A program made the position numbers and the translations under genes. The notes under the pieces are model-generated. The model saw only the letters and a list, made by a program, of their open reading frames with translations, was not told where the DNA came from and searched no databases. From positions 2,604,001 to 2,668,000 of the forward strand of contig NZ_CP093301.1 of NCBI RefSeq assembly GCF_024362785.1: a DNA stretch of 64,000 nt, in the 5' to 3' direction. The DNA comes from Evansella sp. LMS18 (lineage in GTDB: Bacteria; Bacillota; Bacilli; Bacillales; Salisediminibacteriaceae). Numbering within the stretch: the stretch's first letter is position 1; the number at the start of each line of letters is the position of its first letter. This document shows positions 20,384 to 31,460 of this stretch, piece by piece.

Positions 20384-22333
20384 TTATTCTTCTTCCATCT
20401 GGAGTTCTTCCCAGGCTTCCATCCACTCTTCGATAGCAGATTTTTTTGCTTCAAGGGAGTTGTTGATTTCCAGAGACTTCTCGTGATCCTGGTAAATCTC
20501 GGGATCACAAAGCTGTTCTTCCAGTTCAGCAATTTCCGCTTCAGCCTGTTCAATATTTTTTTCAAGTTCTTCGATTTGCCGTTGGCGCTGCCTCTGTTTT
20601 TTCTGCAGTTCTTTTTCCCGTTCATAATCCTGCTTTCCTTGTTTTTCGCCGGCTAATGTTTGTGAAGGGCTGCCACCAGTTTTCAGCTTTTCAGCAGCTT
20701 CCTCTTCCTTTAGCTTTTTCCATTCTTCCTGTTCCAGCTTCTTTGTAACATAATAATCGTAATCCCCAAGATAATCCGTCAGGCCGTCCCGGGACAGTTC
20801 GGCTACCCGCGTTGCCATCCGGTTGACGAAATACCTGTCATGGGAGACGAACAGCAGTGTCCCCGGATAATCGATGAGGGCGTTTTCGAGCACTTCTTTA
20901 CTGTCTAAATCAAGATGGTTTGTAGGCTCGTCCAGAATAAGCAGGTTTGCTTTCAGCATCATCAGCTTTGCGAGAGCGAGCCTTGCCTTTTCGCCGCCGC
21001 TCAAATCATAAACGGTTTTCAGCACATCTTCCCCGCTGAACAGGAAATTGCCCAGTACTGTGCGAATGTCTTTTTCAGGTGTCTGGGGATATTCGTCCCA
21101 CAGCTCCTGAAGCACTGTTTTACTGGATCGGAGGTCGGTTTGCTCCTGGTCATAGTAACCGATCGTGACATTGCTGCCGTAGTTAATCTGCCCGCCAAGG
21201 GGTTCCAGCTTTCTTGAGATCGTTTTAATGAAAGTTGATTTCCCGACTCCGTTTGGGCCGATCAAAGCGACACTTTCTCCCCGCTTCATCTGGAAGCTGA
21301 CTTTCTCGATAAGCTTCTCTCCGTTATAGCCTGCAGCGAGGTCTTCCACAGTTAATACATCATTACCGCTTTGTTTCTTTATTTCAAACCGGAACCTCGC
21401 TGATAAATCGTCATCCTGGGGCCGGTGCATGACCTGTATTTTGTCCAGCTGTTTACGACGGCTTTTCGCCCGGTTGCTTGTGGATGCTCTTGCGATATTC
21501 CTCTGGACGAAATCTTCCAGCTTTTTGATTTCCCCTTGCTGTTTCTCGAACTGCTTCATTTCCAGCTCCAGGCGTTTCGCTTTTTCCTCCAGGTATTTGC
21601 TGTAGTTACCTGGGTACTTGATCGTACGGTTAAACGACAGCTCGTAGACCTGGTTCACAACACGGTCGAGGAAATAACGGTCGTGGGAAACAACAAGTAT
21701 CGCCCCGTCATATCCGGAAAGATAGCCTTCGAGCCATGTGAGTGTTTCAATATCAAGGTGGTTAGTAGGCTCGTCCAGAATTAGCATATCGGGTTTCGTA
21801 AGAAGGAGTTTCCCAAGGGCAAGGCGAGTTTTCTGCCCGCCGCTTAAACTGCTGACCTTTGTATCGTAATCGAAAGAAGCAAAATTAAGCCCGGACAAAA
21901 TACTGCGTATATCCGCTTCATACTGGTAGCCGCCCAGATCTTTAAAGTCCTGCTGCAGCCGGTCATATTCCTGAAGTATTTTTTCATAATCAGGGTTTTC
22001 ATAGTCACTCATTTTTGCTTCGAGATTTCTCAGTTCCTGCTCCATTTTCCTCAGAGGCAAAAATACGGTCATCATTTCGTCCCAGATGGAACGGTCTGAA
22101 TGTAATCCGCTGTCCTGAGCAAGATATCCTATAGAAACATCCTTTGGTATGATCAGATCTCCGGAATCGTAAGAAAGTTCTCCTGCTATAATTTTCAGCA
22201 GAGTGGACTTTCCTGCTCCGTTACGTCCAACGAGGGCGACTCTGTCCCTGCTCTGCACTTCGAGTTTTACGTTGGACAATATTTTTTCCACGCCAAAGGA
22301 TTTTGACAACTGTACGCACTGCATTAATATCAT
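20384..22333 (-). CDS. ydiF: ABC-F family ATP-binding protein (YdiF-like)
   Basis: A 649-residue soluble protein with two ABC ATPase domains and no membrane part. ABC-F proteins act on ribosomes. Walker A motifs are GRNGAGKST (about 36-44) and GPNGVGKST (about 360). Signatures LSGGQ and LSGGE are each followed by LILDEPTNHLD. The linker between domains is basic, and a long charged coiled-coil tail ends the protein. It lies opposite and downstream of tsaD and the membrane protein, and divergent from moaC-rex, as in B. subtilis. GAGG lies about 10 bases before the ATG. Confidence 0.93.
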   Translation of the reverse strand: MILMQCVQLSKSFGVEKILSNVKLEVQSRDRVALVGRNGAGKSTLLKIIAGELSYDSGDLIIPKDVSIGYLAQDSGLHSDRSIWDEMMTVFLPLRKMEQELRNLEAKMSDYENPDYEKILQEYDRLQQDFKDLGGYQYEADIRSILSGLNFASFDYDTKVSSLSGGQKTRLALGKLLLTKPDMLILDEPTNHLDIETLTWLEGYLSGYDGAILVVSHDRYFLDRVVNQVYELSFNRTIKYPGNYSKYLEEKAKRLELEMKQFEKQQGEIKKLEDFVQRNIARASTSNRAKSRRKQLDKIQVMHRPQDDDLSARFRFEIKKQSGNDVLTVEDLAAGYNGEKLIEKVSFQMKRGESVALIGPNGVGKSTFIKTISRKLEPLGGQINYGSNVTIGYYDQEQTDLRSSKTVLQELWDEYPQTPEKDIRTVLGNFLFSGEDVLKTVYDLSGGEKARLALAKLMMLKANLLILDEPTNHLDLDSKEVLENALIDYPGTLLFVSHDRYFVNRMATRVAELSRDGLTDYLGDYDYYVTKKLEQEEWKKLKEEEAAEKLKTGGSPSQTLAGEKQGKQDYEREKELQKKQRQRQRQIEELEKNIEQAEAEIAELEEQLCDPEIYQDHEKSLEINNSLEAKKSAIEEWMEAWEELQMEEE

Positions 22334-22508
22334 GATTGTTCATCCTCACTGTCATAAATCCGTTATGCCTACAAAAAGTGTACATGATGAAGGGGGATGG
22401 AGCAACTTAATTGGATTTCAGGCGATTGCAAACTATATTAAATAAGAAAGAAATATGCAGCAAGTTGTGCAATAGTGTACAATAGGAAGGAAAGGGAGGG
22501 GTCATTCT
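22334..22508. other. Divergent promoter gap, ydiF / moaC
   Basis: No gene is seen. It must hold promoters for both directions. AAAGGGAGGGG at about 22490-22500 is the moaC ribosome site. Confidence 0.4.
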
Positions 22509-22991
22509 ATGAGTGATTTTACACATTTTAATGACCAGGGCAGAGCGAAGATGGTAGATATTTCGGACAAGCAGGAAACTGTCAGAACGGCTGTCGCTAA
22601 AAGCAGTATTCAGGTCAATAAGGAAATTTATGAAGGTATAGAGCAAGGGACGATGAAAAAGGGCGATGTATTGGCAGTAGCACAGGTTGCAGGTGTTATG
22701 GCTGCTAAAAACACGTCTCAATGGATACCAATGTGCCATCCGCTTTCTTTATCAGGAGTCGATATACTCTTCCACTGGGAAGTAAGTGAAGATTTGTACA
22801 AGCTCCATATCGAATGCAGTGTGAAAACAAAAGGGAGCACAGGGGTGGAGATGGAGGCTTTGACAGCTGCCTCGGCCACGGCTCTGACAATATATGATAT
22901 GTGTAAAGCGGTCGACAAAGGCATGGTCATCGGAGAAACCTATCTGACGGAAAAGACCGGCGGAAAAAACGGGGACTATAAAAGAGACTAA
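22509..22991 (+). CDS. moaC: Cyclic pyranopterin monophosphate synthase MoaC
   Basis: A 160-residue enzyme of molybdenum-cofactor synthesis. It rearranges the MoaA product into cyclic pyranopterin monophosphate. Hallmarks seen are the PMCHPL motif (about 76-81), [25 protein letters not shown] and the C-terminal [11 protein letters not shown]. No other moa genes are in the window. It precedes rex by 48 bp. Confidence 0.95.
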   Translation: MSDFTHFNDQGRAKMVDISDKQETVRTAVAKSSIQVNKEIYEGIEQGTMKKGDVLAVAQVAGVMAAKNTSQWIPMCHPLSLSGVDILFHWEVSEDLYKLHIECSVKTKGSTGVEMEALTAASATALTIYDMCKAVDKGMVIGETYLTEKTGGKNGDYKRD

Positions 22992-23039
22992 ACGACAGCT
23001 CAGGGAGTTCAGAAACGGGTATGGCGGGAGGAAAAATGT

Positions 23040-23675
23040 ATGAATATTGATCAGACTAAGATACCACAGGCAACTGCTAAAAGGCTGCCATTGTATTATC
23101 GTTTTCTGGAAAGTCTTCAGTCTTCCGGAAAACACAGGGTCTCTTCATCTGAGTTAAGTGAAGCAGTAAAAGTGGATTCAGCCACGATAAGAAGGGATTT
23201 TTCTTACTTTGGAGCCCTGGGGAAAAAAGGGTACGGCTACAATGTAAATTACTTATTGTCCTTCTTCAGGAAAACACTGGACCAGGATGCGGTAACCAAG
23301 GTTGCCCTTGTTGGTGTAGGCAACCTGGGAACTGCTTTATTGAACTATAATTTTTCAAAAAGCAATAATACAAGAATCGTAATGGCGTTCGATGTGGATG
23401 AAAATAAGGTAGGCCAGGAAATTGCAAGCGTTCCCATTCACCATATGGACGAGCTGGCGGAACGGATGAACAATGAAGTGGAAGTGGCAATTCTTACTGT
23501 TCCGGCCAATGCGGCCCAGAGCATAACCGACAAACTTGTGGCTGCTGATGTAAAAGGTATTCTTAACTTCACACCGGCAAGGATTTCTGTGCCGGAAGAT
23601 GTGCGGATTCATCATATTGATCTTGCAGTGGAGCTGCAGTCGCTCATATACTTCTTAAAGCATTATCCATTGTGA
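23040..23675 (+). CDS. rex: Redox-sensing transcriptional repressor Rex
   Basis: A 211-residue NAD(H)-responsive repressor: an N-terminal winged helix followed by a Rossmann domain. Seen: the [27 protein letters not shown]-binding and hinge region, and [14 protein letters not shown] as the NADH-binding loop (about 85-97). A GGGAGG site precedes the ATG. It likely controls fermentation and anaerobic respiration genes when NADH rises. Two tandem copies of ATTGTGATTCAA overlap its stop codon (23669-23692). Confidence 0.97.
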   Translation: MNIDQTKIPQATAKRLPLYYRFLESLQSSGKHRVSSSELSEAVKVDSATIRRDFSYFGALGKKGYGYNVNYLLSFFRKTLDQDAVTKVALVGVGNLGTALLNYNFSKSNNTRIVMAFDVDENKVGQEIASVPIHHMDELAERMNNEVEVAILTVPANAAQSITDKLVAADVKGILNFTPARISVPEDVRIHHIDLAVELQSLIYFLKHYPL

Positions 23676-23723
23676 TTCAAATTGTGATTCAATTTAAAGG
23701 ATGTACACATTTTGGGCAGAATA

Positions 23724-23755
23724 AAACGCTGGGGAAAAGTCTTAGCGTTTTTTTC
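23724..23755 (+). terminator. Terminator of moaC-rex
   Basis: AAACGCT (23724-23730) pairs with AGCGTTT (23744-23750), followed by TTTTT. It lies inside the longest possible ORF of the next gene and so argues for the later TTG start of that gene. Confidence 0.75.
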
Positions 23756-23780
23756 TGTTAAAAAGGAGGGTGATGGTCTG

Positions 23781-24077
23781 TTGGCGAAAACAGGGACATG
23801 TGAATTATGCGGCCGTGAAGAAGTGGAACTTACCATACATCATTTGACTCCAAAGCAGCATGGAGGAGCTCTCCTTCCTGTCGCCGAGCTTTGCAGGCCA
23901 TGCCATAAACAGATTCATGCTCTTTATACCAACCAGGAATTGGCTGTCCGGCTGCAGACAATCGAAAGACTGAAAGATGATGAGAAGATTAAGAAATATG
24001 TGAAGTGGGTCCAGAAGCAGGATGCCGCAAAAAGAGTGAAAGTGAAGAAAGCAAAGGAAAGGAAGAACAGGCGTTAA
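23781..24077 (+). CDS. Small HNH-type zinc protein (YisB-like)
   Basis: 98 residues with an HNH-nuclease-like zinc site: CELCGRE (first Cys pair), TIHHLTPKQHGG (HH), CRPCHKQIHALYT (second Cys pair and His). The basic tail is VKVKKAKERKNRR. Bacillus homologues such as YisB are uncharacterised. I start at TTG 23781, with AAGGAGGG about 11 bases upstream. The longer reading from 23712 would span a terminator. It stands alone, so no phage or restriction role is evident. Confidence 0.75.
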   Translation: MAKTGTCELCGREEVELTIHHLTPKQHGGALLPVAELCRPCHKQIHALYTNQELAVRLQTIERLKDDEKIKKYVKWVQKQDAAKRVKVKKAKERKNRR

Positions 24078-24248
24078 GGTCTCTGATACTAAAAAAGGGA
24101 GGCCTTATTTTGTCCCGGAATCTCTTTGATAAAACGAAATTTCTGGAATTTTTTATTCAGGCAAGCCGTGATTCATGGTATAGTTAATATAAATGTTTCG
24201 GGTTTCGAATAAAATTTATTGTAAACAAGTATAAGCAGGTGATTCGTT

Positions 24249-25688
24249 TTGAGTAAAGTGCCACAGAAATGGCTCGTGGTTATCACCGTTCTTTTAGGGA
24301 CATTCACAATTATTCTGAATAACAGTATGCTGAACCCTGCTGTCCCTCACTTAATGGAAGTTTTCAATGCAGATGCGGTAGCGGCAGGATGGGTAATCAC
24401 TATTTTCATGGTCACGATGGGAGTGACCATGCCTGTAACAGGATATTTAGGAGACAGGTTCGGCAAGAAACAGCTCTACATGGCCGGGCTGGCTCTCTTT
24501 GTAATTGGTTCCCTCCTCGGTTCTGTTTCATGGGATCTGCCTTCATTGATATTGTTCCGCGGCCTTCAGGGGATTGGCGGGGGAATGATGATGCCGACTG
24601 CAATGGCGCTCATTTTCGAAGTTTTTCCTAAGAAGGAAAGAGGACTTGCGACTGGGATATACGGGATAGCGGCCATGATGGCTCCCACCATCGGCCCAAC
24701 GCTCGGGGGAGTCATCATAGAGCTTGGCTCCTGGCAGTGGCTGTTTCTCTGCAATATTCCAACCGGCGTGCTGGGGCTTGTCTTCTCCCAGATTTATTTA
24801 AAGCAAACGGCAAGGGCTTCGAACCTTACATTCGATTTATCAGGATTTATTGCCGTAACTTTAGGTGTAGGCGCTATGCTCCTGGCTCTCGGCAGGGTTT
24901 CCGAGCTGGCGCACCTGCAGGATCCCATGAATATAAGTTTACTTATCCTCGGACTCATTGCTTTAATGCTTTTTGTGAAAATCGAAAATGGAAAAGAACA
25001 GCCGCTGCTCGATTTATCCATATTTAAAGTACCGGCGTATACTTACAGCGTGCTCGTTGCCAGTGTCAGTTCCATAAGCCTGTTCGGCGGAATCTTTCTC
25101 ATCCCGCTGCTGATACAGGGAGTTTACGGTTATGGAGCAATTATTACGGGGCTTACTTTTCTCCCCTCGGCGCTTCTGACAGGAATTTTTATGACAGTTG
25201 GCGGGAGAATACTCGACAGGCAGGGACCGTCACTTATTGTTACTTCCGGCCTTACAATTATAGCAGTGGCAACGATGTTCCTCGGCTTCCTCTCTATGGA
25301 GACTGCCCTCTGGGTAATTTTCGCATTGAACGCCATAAGAGGTATCGGGATGGGCCTTAGTACTATGCCTGCTACGACTACCGGAATGAATGCTATACCT
25401 GAAAAATTCATTTCGAGGGGTTCGGCAATGAATAATGTACTCCGGCAGATGAGTTCCGCCCTCGGAATCGTGTTCTTCTCGATTTATTTTGAAGTGAGGC
25501 GGTCGCAAATAGTGAGTGCCAATGGGCTTAGTCTTCCTGAAGCAAGCCTCCAGGCAATCAATGAAGGATTTATTGTCATGGGTGTTCTCGCATTTCTAGC
25601 CGTGCCACTCGGCATCCTCCTTGGCAGGGAATACAAGAAACAGGCTAAGAAGGAGCAGGAGGCTGTGAGTGGAAAGCTGGGTGACTAA
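24249..25688 (+). CDS. MFS drug:H+ antiporter, DHA2 (EmrB/QacA-type), 14 TM
   Basis: A 479-residue membrane exporter of the DHA2 family. It has about 14 hydrophobic segments, the motif A-like GYLGDRFGKKQLYM after TM2 (about 64-77) and a TM5 motif-C-like region GIAAMMAPTIGPTLGGVI. The usual function is proton-driven efflux of lipophilic or cationic compounds; the substrate is unknown. TTG start with AAGCAGGTG about 8 bases upstream. No regulator gene is adjacent. Confidence 0.9.
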   Translation: MSKVPQKWLVVITVLLGTFTIILNNSMLNPAVPHLMEVFNADAVAAGWVITIFMVTMGVTMPVTGYLGDRFGKKQLYMAGLALFVIGSLLGSVSWDLPSLILFRGLQGIGGGMMMPTAMALIFEVFPKKERGLATGIYGIAAMMAPTIGPTLGGVIIELGSWQWLFLCNIPTGVLGLVFSQIYLKQTARASNLTFDLSGFIAVTLGVGAMLLALGRVSELAHLQDPMNISLLILGLIALMLFVKIENGKEQPLLDLSIFKVPAYTYSVLVASVSSISLFGGIFLIPLLIQGVYGYGAIITGLTFLPSALLTGIFMTVGGRILDRQGPSLIVTSGLTIIAVATMFLGFLSMETALWVIFALNAIRGIGMGLSTMPATTTGMNAIPEKFISRGSAMNNVLRQMSSALGIVFFSIYFEVRRSQIVSANGLSLPEASLQAINEGFIVMGVLAFLAVPLGILLGREYKKQAKKEQEAVSGKLGD

Positions 25689-25754
25689 TTCAGGTGGCCG
25701 GCAATGTTAGTTTGGCTGCCTGAGTACGTGGGCGTTAGTGAGTTAGAGAGGCGA

Positions 25755-26275
25755 ATGAGAATCGGGACAAATATTAGGATGAAACGGGGAATTTGTCCAG
25801 CAAAGCGTGGAATCTGGACAAATGTTGTTATGAAGGGCAGAATTTGTCCTGTAAATTTCGGTTGCGGGACAAATCTGAGCTGCTTTTCATAAATTTGTCC
25901 AGGAAAGTCTCCTATATATGGAATAATATGTAAATGCGGCTTATTCACTGGACAAATATTGCAGAGTAAGGAGAAATTTGTCCAGCAAAGCGTGGATTCT
26001 GGACAAATATTGTTATGAAGGGCAGAATTTGTCCAGCAAATTCAAGTTGCTGGACAAACCTAAGCTGCTTTTCATATATTTGTCCAGGAAAGCCGCCTAT
26101 ATGTGGAATAATATGTAAATCCGGCTTATTTACTGGACAACTATTGCAGAGTAAGGAGAAATTTGTCCAGCAAAGCCTGGAATCAGGACAAATTTCGCTG
26201 TGAAGGTCAGAATTTGTCCAGCAAATTCCGCTTGCGGGACAAACCCATTATAAGAATCACAAATTTGTCCTGAAA
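25755..26275. repeat. 185-bp repeat unit made of three hairpins, about 2.6 copies (family E)
   Basis: ATTTGTCCAG at 25791, 25976 and 26161 marks an exact 185-bp period. Each unit has three inverted repeats of TTTGTCC with GGACAAA. The first has perfect arms ATTTGTCCAG and CTGGACAAAT; the other two have different loop lengths. Shared linkers include TTGTTATGAAGGGCAG and CTGCTTTTCAT. It fills the gap between the converging MFS gene and ydiK. No gene is seen in it. Confidence 0.88.
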
Positions 26276-26295
26276 CGTACCTTCACCACACAAAA

Positions 26296-26328
26296 AAACA
26301 GACCACACATCGATGTGCGGCCTGTTTT
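26296..26328 (-). terminator. Terminator of ydiL-ydiK
   Basis: AACAG/CTGTT and CACAT/ATGTG form an interrupted stem. On the minus strand it is followed by seven T, directly after the ydiK stop. Confidence 0.75.
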
Positions 26329-26329
26329 A

Positions 26330-26542
26330 TTATGAACTTTTCCTGTTATTATTCTTCTTCTGCCTTTTAGCAGCGCCGAAATGTTTAAACGCAATTAAAT
26401 AATCGATTGCTGCAACGGCCATTAAAATAATTGTTAAAACGTCCCAGCCTTCTGTACGGTTATTCTGCTGGATGGCGAAAATAAGAAAAAAAGTAGCCAG
26501 TAAGAAATAGAGATATCCGTAAAATCTAGGTGATCTTCTCAT
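26330..26542 (-). CDS. ydiK: Small membrane protein YdiK
   Basis: 70 residues, two hydrophobic segments (about 8-23 and 33-50) and a basic tail rich in K, R and N. It matches B. subtilis YdiK in size and in position after ydiL and before groES. Its start overlaps the ydiL stop, so the two are one operon. GGAGG precedes the ATG. Function unknown. Confidence 0.8.
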   Translation of the reverse strand: MRRSPRFYGYLYFLLATFFLIFAIQQNNRTEGWDVLTIILMAVAAIDYLIAFKHFGAAKRQKKNNNRKSS

Positions 26543-27321
26543 TAAAACAATCCTCCAATTATAGCTTGAATCATAGCTTCCATTTCTTCCATCTGCTCAA
26601 TAAGATCCTGGAGCTGCTCTCCGAATATGACCTGAACAAGCATGACGAAGGAGTTGATACCAACATGGGCCATAATAGGAACAATAATTCTTTTTGTTTT
26701 CACATAGAGCCAGGCAAACACTATACCCATTGCAAGATATACGAGCAAGTGCTCAAAGTCCATATGAACAACGGCGAAGATAAAACCACTCAGCAAGGCT
26801 GCTATCCAAAAACCAAACCGCTTATATAAGCTTCCGAATATAACCATCCGGAAAACGATCTCTTCCATGATTGGCACGAGGACCGCTACAACAATAATAA
26901 GGAGAGGAACGGCATTTGCCCAGTCCACTATTACCTGTGTATTTTCAGAACCAGGTTCAATGCCGAATACATACATCTCGATCATGCCGGCGACAATTTG
27001 AGCTGCGTAAGCCATGAAAATACCTGCGATGATCCAGACGATTGTTTGTCCTCCACTCGTCCTGTTCCGAATGAACTCTTCGTCAGGTTTTGCTTTTAAT
27101 GCCAGTAACCCAATGACAACAAACCCAATAGAAAATGTTATCAATATAGCTGTCCCAAGAAGCTCTGCTTCTGTGCCTTGGAAACCAAACTGAATAAGGA
27201 GCAGTGCAACAAGCGAAGTGGAAAGCTGCATAACAATGAAACTTATTAAAATTAGCCAGTACTTTTTCGACAACGTGAATGACCCCTTTTTAAAAATTCC
27301 CTTAAATTTGTAGTGCTCCAC
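26542..27321 (-). CDS. ydiL: CPBP-family intramembrane metalloprotease (YdiL-like)
   Basis: 259 residues, about seven or eight membrane helices. It has the family motifs EEIVFRMVIFGSLYKRFG (EExxxR, about 160), FAVVHMDFEH (FxxxH) and HVGINSFV (HxxxN) expected for glutamate/histidine intramembrane proteases (CAAX protease and bacteriocin-processing family). GTG start at 27321 with AAGG about 8 bases upstream. It is divergent from groES. Substrate unknown. Confidence 0.88.
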   Translation of the reverse strand: MEHYKFKGIFKKGSFTLSKKYWLILISFIVMQLSTSLVALLLIQFGFQGTEAELLGTAILITFSIGFVVIGLLALKAKPDEEFIRNRTSGGQTIVWIIAGIFMAYAAQIVAGMIEMYVFGIEPGSENTQVIVDWANAVPLLIIVVAVLVPIMEEIVFRMVIFGSLYKRFGFWIAALLSGFIFAVVHMDFEHLLVYLAMGIVFAWLYVKTKRIIVPIMAHVGINSFVMLVQVIFGEQLQDLIEQMEEMEAMIQAIIGGLF

Positions 27322-27569
27322 TATATCCTTTATACTTGAACTGTCCCGCGGATTTAAGCGGAAACGTCCTGATAGACAGATACATTATACAGAGCAGCAG
27401 TAATTCTTATTTTAACATAAGATAAATGATAATATTGCCCAGAGCTCTTGAACCTATCAAAAATAACAGTATTTTTCCCCGGTCCATTCAAGTATAAAAT
27501 AAAAAATTAAAGTGAATAACAGTAAAGGCAATCCGATAAAAAAAGTTACATTTAAAATGGGCAAAAGGG

Positions 27570-27598
27570 TTGCAAAAAAAAAGTCATTTGATTATTAT
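27570..27598 (+). promoter_or_regulatory. Sigma-A promoter of groES-groEL
   Basis: TTGCAA (-35, 27570-27575) and TATTAT (-10, 27593-27598) with a 17-bp spacer, directly upstream of the CIRCE operator. The rest of 27322-27570 holds no visible gene. Confidence 0.7.
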
Positions 27599-27607
27599 AT
27601 AAATGTG

Positions 27608-27634
27608 TTAGCACTCAGCAGTGACGAGTGCTAA
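27608..27634. promoter_or_regulatory. CIRCE operator (HrcA site)
   Basis: TTAGCACTC, 9-base spacer, GAGTGCTAA: a perfect match to the CIRCE inverted repeat bound by HrcA. It places groESL under class I heat-shock control. Confidence 0.98.
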
Positions 27635-27717
27635 TAAATGAAAATGCATAATGCGCATTTCTGCTGGACCTCAGCTGGAATGGCAGCAATAAAAAAATTT
27701 AAAGGAGGTTGTTTTCC

Positions 27718-28002
27718 TTGTTAAAACCATTAGGCGATCGTATTGTCATTGAGTTAGTGGAGCAAGAAGAAAAAACAGCTAGCGGAATCGTACTTCCTGA
27801 TTCTGCAAAGGAAAAGCCGCAGGAAGGGAAAGTTGTAGCTGTAGGTACTGGACGCGTAACTGAAAACGGTGAGCGTGTGGCACTTGAGGTGAAAGATGGA
27901 GATGCTGTTATCTTCTCCAAGTATGCTGGTACAGAAGTGAAATATGAAGGCAAGGAATATCTGATCCTTCGTGAAAGCGACGTACTTGCTGTTATTGGCT
28001 AA
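27718..28002 (+). CDS. groES: Co-chaperonin GroES
   Basis: 94 residues, the normal length. It forms the heptameric lid of the GroEL folding chamber. It begins [20 protein letters not shown] and has the mobile loop region [22 protein letters not shown] start at 27718 with AAAGGAGG 9 bases upstream. A TTG at 27709 in the same frame is too close to that site. Expressed from the CIRCE-controlled promoter. Confidence 0.97.
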   Translation: MLKPLGDRIVIELVEQEEKTASGIVLPDSAKEKPQEGKVVAVGTGRVTENGERVALEVKDGDAVIFSKYAGTEVKYEGKEYLILRESDVLAVIG

Positions 28003-28046
28003 GAAGTCTTCAACCATTACTGATAATAAACTACTACATATAATAG

Positions 28047-29696
<1,650 letters not shown>

Positions 29697-29767
29697 TCAT
29701 TCCCCCAGCCCTTTGAGGCCCAGGAGTAGCTGCTAAGCAGCTACTCTATGGGTCACAAAAAGGTTAC

Positions 29768-29814
29768 AGAGGCTTTTCCATTAGTTCTTTGAACTTCTGG
29801 GAAGCCTCTTTTTT
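29768..29814 (+). terminator. Terminator of groESL
   Basis: AGAGGCTT pairs with AAGCCTCT and is followed by TTTTTT. An upstream hairpin (GAGTAGCTGC and GCAGCTACTC, about 29724-29747) lies between it and the groEL stop. The remaining gap to 30024 shows no convincing gene. Confidence 0.75.
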
Positions 29815-30024
29815 ATGTTTAGTTATAAGTTGGAAAATTAGTTCAGTCCAGCGCAGAGTAGTGGGGGCTGTTAATGCCACTCCGATGCAAATGGATTGTT
29901 TCCTCTCTATGCAGACACTCTTTATTTCTCAAGCTGTTTTACAGTACTGTTGCCTTGAAGCATTATTTTTGAATAGTAAAAGGATTTTAGTGTAGGATAG
30001 GGAAGAAAAAAAGGAGGTTATGGT

Positions 30025-31149
30025 ATGAGTTCAAAATACAATCCTTTATTTGAGGATTTTACTTTTAAAAGTGGTGTGCGTTTAGAGAATCGAATTCTGA
30101 TGGCTCCAATGACTAATTTTGCATCTGAAGAAAATGGTGTAGTGAGTGATGAGGAGCTGGTTTATTATAAAGAACGTTCAAGTGGTGTGGGTGCAGTTGT
30201 AACTGCAGTTGCTTACGTTATCAGAGGCGGCAAAGGTTTTGTCAATCAAATTGGAGCTGACTCTGATGATAAGATACCAGGGCTGAAGCGTCTTGCCGAT
30301 ACGATAAAAGGAGAAGGTGCAAAAGCGATCCTGCAAATTTTTCACGCTGGACGAATGGCTCCTCCTGAGTTGTTAGAGGATGGTCAATCAGTAAGTGCAA
30401 GTGCAGTTGCGGCACCGCGCCCTGGGTTAGTCACTCCGAGAGAATTAACTGAGAGTGAAATTGAAGAAATTATTCAAGCTTTTGGGGATGCAGCCAGACG
30501 TGCAATACAAGCTGGTTTTGACGGTGTGGAAATCCATGGGGCAAATACGTATTTAATTCAACAGTTTTTCTCTCCTCACTCCAACCGAAGAACAGATAAG
30601 TGGGGCGGAACACTTGAAAAGCGAATGGCGTTTCCTCTAGCTGTTATTGATTCAGTAAAAGCTGCAGTAAAAGAACATGCAAAGGATCCTTTCGTGATAG
30701 GCTATAGAATTTCACCAGAAGAGATGGAAAACCCAGGAATCATTATGGATGATACATTACAGTTTGTTGATACGCTGGCTGAGCAGGAGCTGGACTATTT
30801 AAGTATCTCCGTGCAGGATTTTTGGCAAGGCTCTATAAGAGATGAGCAGGATAAAGAGTCCAGAATATTATTAATTCATGAACGAGTTGGAAATAAAATT
30901 CCTCTCATTGGTGTAGGCTCCTTGTATACACCAGAAGATGTGAAAAAAGCATTTGATACTGGAGTTCCTTTACTTGCTTTAGGACGTGAACTCATCATCG
31001 AACCAACATGGGTCCAGAAAGTGGAAGCTGGAGAAACCGATACAATCGCCACCTCCTTAACAAAAGATGATCAGGAAAGGTTAAAAGTCCCAGATGTACT
31101 TTGGTCCACTATTATGAAAACACCTGGCTGGTTTCCAGTTGAGGACTAA
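30025..31149 (+). CDS. NADH:flavin oxidoreductase, old yellow enzyme family (YqiG-like)
   Basis: A 374-residue FMN-dependent TIM-barrel enzyme. Seen: LENRILMAPMTNFAS (N-terminal flavin region), LQIFHAGRM, GFDGVEIHGANTYLIQQFFSPHSNRRTDKWGG (substrate His and FMN contacts) and the phosphate-binding IGVGSL and LALGREL. Members reduce enones or related electrophiles with NAD(P)H; the true substrate is unknown. GGAGG precedes the ATG. Stands alone. Confidence 0.88.
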   Translation: MSSKYNPLFEDFTFKSGVRLENRILMAPMTNFASEENGVVSDEELVYYKERSSGVGAVVTAVAYVIRGGKGFVNQIGADSDDKIPGLKRLADTIKGEGAKAILQIFHAGRMAPPELLEDGQSVSASAVAAPRPGLVTPRELTESEIEEIIQAFGDAARRAIQAGFDGVEIHGANTYLIQQFFSPHSNRRTDKWGGTLEKRMAFPLAVIDSVKAAVKEHAKDPFVIGYRISPEEMENPGIIMDDTLQFVDTLAEQELDYLSISVQDFWQGSIRDEQDKESRILLIHERVGNKIPLIGVGSLYTPEDVKKAFDTGVPLLALGRELIIEPTWVQKVEAGETDTIATSLTKDDQERLKVPDVLWSTIMKTPGWFPVED

Positions 31150-31248
31150 ATAAAAGTCATCACCCCTTTATTTGTGCAGAGGGGTGTCTGGTTATTCTTT
31201 AGGTGCAAGGAATTAAAAGCGGCTGGTACAGAAATAAGTATTCAATAT

Positions 31249-31433
31249 GAAAAAGCGAATGATGAACTCGTTTAGCGTAGGAAATATACGTAGACTCCTG
31301 CGGGAATAGCATGAGCCGAAGACCCCGCAGGTTGGTTTTTACCGAGGAGGCTGAGGCCATGCCCGCGGACGCGAAGTATATTTCCGGAGCGGTATTTAAG
31401 CTCCTCTTCTGGTTCTCATTCGTTTTTTCTTTT
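31249..31433. repeat. Bacillaceae-type dispersed palindromic repeat, copy 1
   Basis: About 185 bp with inverted ends (AAGCGAATGA near 31253, TCATTCGTTTTT near 31418). An inner stem CCTGCGGG/CCCCGCAGG is followed by GGAGGCTGAGGCCATGCCCG. It resembles the short non-coding repeats common in Bacillaceae genomes. Copies 2 and 3 lie at 31692 and 51578. Confidence 0.65.
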
Positions 31434-31460
31434 ATTGTATATACTTTTGTCCCAGTCTCT

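Noticed and set aside
29789-29995. 68-codon ORF between groEL and the flavin oxidoreductase
   Set aside because: Its start lies within the groESL terminator, it has no ribosome site and its composition is not protein-like.
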